A stretch of DNA of 11,877 bases, taken from positions 1-11,877 of the forward strand of contig LSSK01001816.1 in assembly GCA_001969505.1 (NCBI GenBank), given 5' to 3'. Source of the DNA: Zancudomyces culisetae (lineage: Eukaryota; Kickxellomycota; Harpellomycetes; Harpellales; Legeriomycetaceae). The notes beneath the pieces are model-generated. The model was not told the DNA's origin. It saw only the letters and a program-made list of their open reading frames with translations, and ran no database searches. Shown one piece after another: positions 8,591 through 11,877 of this stretch (positions are counted from its first letter, which is position 1; each line of letters starts with the position of its first letter). The position numbers and the translations under genes are program-made.

Positions 8591-8804
8591 GCGAGATCTG
8601 GACTCACAAGTTGGAGCCCAAACTGGTTGAATAATTAATTACGCCTTCAGCTCTCTATCAAGTGGCGGCAACTCACACTAGCAAAACAATGAATTCATAC
8701 CCACCAGCGTTGATATCCCTAAATCATAATCCACCACCCACAATTCTTTGATAAAATTTAGTCACCTCCCCTTATTCACCAGTCCACCAGTTTGAAATAC
8801 TGCA

Positions 8805-10503
8805 CTATTCTTCGAGTTTAATTTTTTTAGATTTACTCCTAGTCTCTCTACCCTCAGTTGTATTTGATAACGGGGTCGGCTGTATTATTGGCTGTATTGT
8901 CGGCTGCGCATCTCCTGATCCTGCAATAATATCATTAGGCTTGTCCGAAGCACCCGTTTCATTTGAACCCAAGCTGGAAATCGAATCAGGCAAATCGCTA
9001 ACAAATAAAATACTTTGGGCCCACCCACTATATTCACCAAATATCACGTTAAACATCTTGTGTATGGCTTCATAGATCGGTTTTGTAACTGTCGCTTTTG
9101 AATTTTTCGATGTGCTTTTTATAATTTTAGTAAGCTCAGTCGCCTCTTGTACAGTAATGTCGTATCCACTACAATTCTCCATCTTCACAGTCGTTGACTC
9201 AGGTAATGACGATTTCGGCCTGTTACTGGTCTTTTTACTGCCAACTCTGGATTTTATGATATTTACAAAGTTCGAATTATCAGCATAATCCCTTCTAGCA
9301 ACCTGTAATACATGCGTATCAACGGGAATAGCCTGGGTAACTCTCATCGACATCAAGCATACACAATCCGCCACTTTTGGCCCAACACCAGTCATCTTTA
9401 ACAGCTCGTCTTTAATACTTGGATACCGCTCGTTGTTTTTAACATGTGTATCGGCTGACCCAGACAAAATGTCACCGGTCTTAGTTCTGTTGTATTTTAA
9501 CGTATCTACCAGCCAACTATCTGGATCGTTAGAAATAGAACATATGTATTTGGCTGTCTGTGATATGTATTTGGCTCTATACCCGAACCCAAGACTTTTC
9601 AGCCTTGCTTCAACTCCATCTTGCGCCAACGCTGCTATTTTTGGAAATTTATAGACCTCCTTAATACCATCCACTTCAAGGTCATCCAATTCGATTTTTT
9701 CTCCATATTCTATACACAAGTTGTTAACCTATCAAACATTTGACTTCAACATTAATTTGAATAAAACACCCAGCTCAAAGCTCTTGGTAGAAACACTCGC
9801 ATTTTATCATGGTATGTGATAATAAAAGAATGTTCAAAATATACAGACAATTACCATTTTTGTAATCCGTTTGATGTTGTTATTACTCGTGCAAATAAAT
9901 GTAAACAGATTTTCAACAGGATCTTGGTCCAGTGTGCGGATACCTATTCTTTTGTCAACTATATACTTTTTTTTGAAGTTGTAATCAATCTCGGACCACC
10001 TGTTGCATAGGTTTTCCAGTGAAACCTCCAACTGGAAATAACTCTTTAGTTTCATTTCGATATCATTATTTGTATCACATTTCAAATCCTCTTGCACTGG
10101 CATCTGTTCTTTTTTTATACTCTTTTCGGTCAATACTCTGAATAATACCTTATCACCTATGTTCAAAACATACTTGTCTAGTTAGGCTTATTTTTTTATC
10201 GGGGCTTCCCGCGTATTACTAAAGGCCTAAGGTATCAATAGTATTATCCCTGAATGTGAAACTTTACCTTGCTCTCGAAGAGCTATGCCCTTATCCCAAA
10301 GACCACACACCCTAACGCAATACATATTTTATACTTGTTCAAAGAATACACAAACCAAAAGCTAAAAAAAAATGATAAGCCACTTACCAAGTATTTCCAT
10401 CAACATTTATCCATCGAAAGGCCTGCCCACACATTAATGTGTAATGCAAGTTTAGCTCTTTTTGAGAATTGCAGAGCTCTGTCCAATAACTATTGAGTTT
10501 CAT
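8805..10503 (-). CDS. OGG1: 8-oxoguanine DNA glycosylase/AP lyase
   Basis: A nuclear (possibly also mitochondrial) base-excision repair enzyme that removes 8-oxoguanine opposite cytosine and nicks the abasic site. Four exons (10388-10503, 10268-10311, 9855-10156, 8805-9728) encode 461 residues. Residues 1-38 include CGQAFRW, the start of the OGG N-terminal domain. The 44-nt second exon supplies W-V-C-G-L-W-D, and exon 3 carries SYFQLEVSLENL and SNNNIKRIT (144-152). The last exon holds GFGYRAKY (Y204 equals human Y203), the helix-hairpin-helix GVGPKVADC with catalytic K272 (human K249), PVDTH with D291 (human D268), and GWAQSILF with Q392 and F396 (human Q315, F319). All catalytic and base-recognition residues are present. 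Residues about 303-370 form a Ser/Lys/Thr-rich insertion absent from human OGG1. The C-terminus is basic (RSKSKKIK), a possible nuclear signal. A GA-rich leader (AGATAGAGAGATAGA) precedes the ATG. Confidence 0.97.
9729..9854 (-). other. Intron 3 of OGG1
   Basis: A 126-bp phase-0 intron with donor GTAATT (from 9854) and acceptor TTTGATAG (ending 9729). It joins RITKM to VNNLC, exactly where other OGG1 proteins are continuous (human RITGM-VERLC). Confidence 0.95.
10157..10267 (-). other. Intron 2 of OGG1
   Basis: A 111-bp phase-1 intron with donor GTAAAG (from 10267) and acceptor AACATAG (ending 10157). A consensus branch site CTAAC lies at about 10185-10181, roughly 25 nt before the acceptor. 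Confidence 0.9.
10312..10387 (-). other. Intron 1 of OGG1
   Basis: A 76-bp phase-2 intron with a consensus donor GTAAGT (from 10387) and acceptor GCGTTAG (ending 10312). A T-rich AG at about 10362 is an alternative acceptor, but it leads to an in-frame TAG and loses the expected Trp-Gly-Leu segment. Confidence 0.85.
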
Positions 10504-10650
10504 TTTACGTCTATCTCTCTATCTCTATTGTCTATTCTCTACTGTTTGTTGTCTACTGACTTTTCGTTTTTCTGTCCTGTATATTTCTTTTGGCAAAAAT
10601 ACTATCTATTAAAGGTTTGTTTATTTTTGTAAAGTTCAACACTCCTGTTT

Positions 10651-10677
10651 CATATTTATTCATATTTATTCATATTT
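10651..10677. repeat. CATATTTATT decamer repeat
   Basis: Two exact tandem decamers and a 7-bp partial third copy, about 150 bp upstream of the OGG1 start codon. Confidence 0.85.
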
Positions 10678-10794
10678 TTGATCTAAATCAAATGTTTGAA
10701 AACCAACACTCAAAAAAAAAATCGAGAAAAAAAAACAATATCTAACAAGAGGTATCAGGAAGGCTGAATGTAGCCTTGGTTACCAAATATGGGT

Positions 10795-10802
10795 TGACGT
10801 CA
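10795..10802. promoter_or_regulatory. CRE-type palindrome TGACGTCA
   Basis: An exact 8-bp cAMP-response-element palindrome, the known binding site of ATF/CREB-type bZIP factors, including fungal Atf1. It is 292 bp upstream of the OGG1 start and 489 bp upstream of the divergent gene. Use in vivo is inferred. Confidence 0.55.
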
Positions 10803-11161
10803 ATATATCACTGAACGTGCTTCTAGCAACACTCCTTTTTCAGCACTAGGACACATTACAGCATAGTCAATGGTGAATAAGTATGTGGGTTCGCATTGAT
10901 CTATTCATACACTATTATTCTTGCTTCACTTGTGCCCTGCGTGTTTATTTTTTCAATAAGCTGAGCTCATGAAATAGCCAGGGGATCTAGAGTGTCTGTC
11001 GTATAGATTGTATCTGTACTGTTAGATACCATACTAAATGAAACAAAGTACGACTTGAGCCAAGAAAAAGGTTGTTGGGTTTTCTGTAATTGAATGCTTT
11101 TACAACCAGCACTCTTGCACTTCCAATTTCAGGGTCAATTTTTTTTTAAAAAAATATGCAG

Positions 11162-11188
11162 TTTTTGCAATTAGCAAATATCGCGAAA
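11162..11188. promoter_or_regulatory. Copy 2 of the shared 27-bp intergenic motif
   Basis: TTTTTG, the core GCAATTAGCAAATATC, then GCGAAA. It has the same orientation as the copy at 8491-8517 and differs at four positions. It lies 102 bp upstream of the start codon of the terminal gene. This copy also contains the palindrome ATCGCGA-type core TCGCGA. Confidence 0.5.
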
Positions 11189-11290
11189 AAAAAAGCAATT
11201 AAAACCTTGAAAGAGCAATGAAATATAAATGAACCATCTTAAAATCAAATAGAAAATAAACCAAAAGTCTACTGAATAGATCAAGTGTAT

Positions 11291-11877
11291 ATGATGGCGG
11301 AAACAGAATTAGAACATGCAAATAAGTTAAGTTCAGTAAACATTGAACGAACAAAAATCCTATTTCAGGAAGATTATGGCCTTTTACCAGCCAAATGCGA
11401 GGAGAGGTAGGCTTTCTTTTCCTATTGCTATACTACTTTATACGATATTACGATATGATAAAACAGCGTATATGCTATAATTAAAAAATTTTAATCTTTC
11501 TTTATAATAATCTCTATATTTCTATACGAGTAGTCAGAGAGTAAAAATTGCCTGTAAATTAAATTCTGAATATAAAATTGCGCGAAAAGCAGAAGAAGCA
11601 ACTACATTAAGCACAGAAAGCAAATTTCTATTAATAAAAAACGAAGCAGAGCCCCAAGGTTAGTACAGTTTCGCTATTTCAACGATAAAATCTTTAGTAC
11701 AATCATGCATGAACATACTGAAAATTAACAATGAAATCACGAACGATTAATAATTCGATTATTCATTCACAATACTTAGGCAAAACGAAGGAATTGGACA
11801 GATTGAACGAGGATGTAAATTCGATAGTAGCAAAATTAGGCGGAAAACAAACCAAAACAAGGTTAGAAGGACTACTT
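11291..11877 (+). CDS. Unidentified charged, probably coiled-coil protein, N-terminal part
   Basis: Three exons (11291-11406, 11534-11658, 11780-11877) join in matching phases to give 113 residues, and the frame is still open at the window edge. The ATG pair at 11291 has an in-frame TGA shortly upstream (11273-11275). Reading through either donor gives an immediate TAG, which supports splicing. The protein is rich in Glu, Lys, Ala and Leu with few aromatics. Visible stretches include NIERTKILFQEDYG (17-30), SEYKIARKAEEATTL (50-64) and, in exon 3, KELDRLNEDVNSIVAKL, whose leucine/isoleucine spacing suggests a coiled coil. I do not recognise the family. The end of the visible part (KTRLEGLL) loosely recalls the KLE-LCREL segment of taxilins, but that is too weak to name it. 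Copies of the 27-bp motif and CRE site lie upstream. Confidence 0.7.
11407..11533 (+). other. Intron 1 of the terminal gene, with clustered acceptors
   Basis: A 127-bp phase-2 intron with donor GTAGGC. The most likely acceptor is TAG ending at 11533, but AG dinucleotides at 11530, 11537 and 11539 are also candidates. A pyrimidine-rich TTTTAATCTTTCTTT segment lies upstream of the acceptor. Confidence 0.75.
11659..11779 (+). other. Intron 2 of the terminal gene
   Basis: A 121-bp phase-1 intron with donor GTTAGT and acceptor AATACTTAG ending at 11779. It joins codon 81 as G|GC (glycine) and keeps the charged helical frame open. Confidence 0.78.

Larger units (their letters stand above)
7790..8804. 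other. Spacer: synthetase promoter side and OGG1 3' flank
   Basis: A 1-kb A/T-rich region that must carry the promoter of the minus-strand synthetase gene and the transcript end of OGG1. T-rich low-complexity DNA fills 7795-8120. A small plus-strand frame (7903-8118) is hydrophobic and low-complexity and is not supported as a gene. The only structured elements seen are the 27-bp motif at 8491-8517 and the tandem duplication at 8533-8590. Confidence 0.6.
10504..11290. other. Divergent promoter region between OGG1 and the terminal gene
   Basis: A spacer of 787 bp between two start codons pointing away from each other, so it should contain both promoters. Seen here are a CT-rich tract beside OGG1 (10508-10555), a CATATTTATT repeat (10651-10677), a CRE palindrome (10795-10802) and a copy of the 27-bp motif (11162-11188). 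No reading frame worth calling was found. Confidence 0.7.

Noticed and set aside
10317-10387. T-rich AG at about 10362 as the OGG1 intron 1 acceptor
   Set aside because: It gives an in-frame TAG before the next donor and loses the conserved W-x-x-G-L segment supplied by the 44-nt exon.
1-11877. A novel multi-gene system or gene cluster
   Set aside because: The recognisable genes are unrelated housekeeping or regulatory genes on separate promoters, with no toxin, nuclease, transposase, biosynthetic core or phage gene seen.

Overview
The window looks like nuclear DNA of a filamentous, early-diverging fungus, most likely Mucoromycota; that placement is inference. The reasons are short spliceosomal introns (76 to 127 bp, with GTAAGT, GTGAGT or GTTAGT donors and TAG acceptors), a Gal4-type Zn(II)2Cys6 regulator, eukaryotic cytosolic enzymes, and coding DNA visibly richer in G+C than the very A/T-rich spacers. 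No prokaryotic operon, CRISPR array, tRNA, rRNA or transposon could be recognised.

Layout, left to right. (1) 1-249, minus: the N-terminal 83 codons of a Zn2Cys6 transcription factor that runs off the left edge. (2) 250-1232: A/T-rich spacer. (3) 1233-2642, minus: an intronless CTD-phosphatase-like gene (Psr1/SCP family) with a long, probably disordered N-terminus. (4) 2643-5988: 3.3 kb with no supported gene, holding a seven-copy heptamer repeat and several inverted repeats. (5) 5989-7789, minus: cytosolic asparaginyl-tRNA synthetase in two exons; the 49-nt first exon restores the true N-terminus. (6) 7790-8804: spacer with a 29-bp tandem duplication and one copy of a 27-bp motif. (7) 8805-10503, minus: 8-oxoguanine DNA glycosylase OGG1 in four exons, one only 44 nt long. 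(8) 10504-11290: divergent promoter region with a perfect CRE palindrome and a second copy of the 27-bp motif. (9) 11291-11877, plus: first three exons of an unidentified charged, probably coiled-coil protein that runs off the right edge.

The genes do not form a pathway: DNA repair, tRNA charging, a phosphatase and a transcription factor are ordinary neighbours in a fungal chromosome. I see no convincing new multi-gene system. The more useful results are the gene models (a zinc-cluster gene hidden under a longer shadow frame, two missing first exons, a micro-exon and a spliced terminal gene), plus some non-coding signals: the repeated 27-bp motif, the CRE site, the heptamer array and the unusually long gap upstream of the phosphatase.
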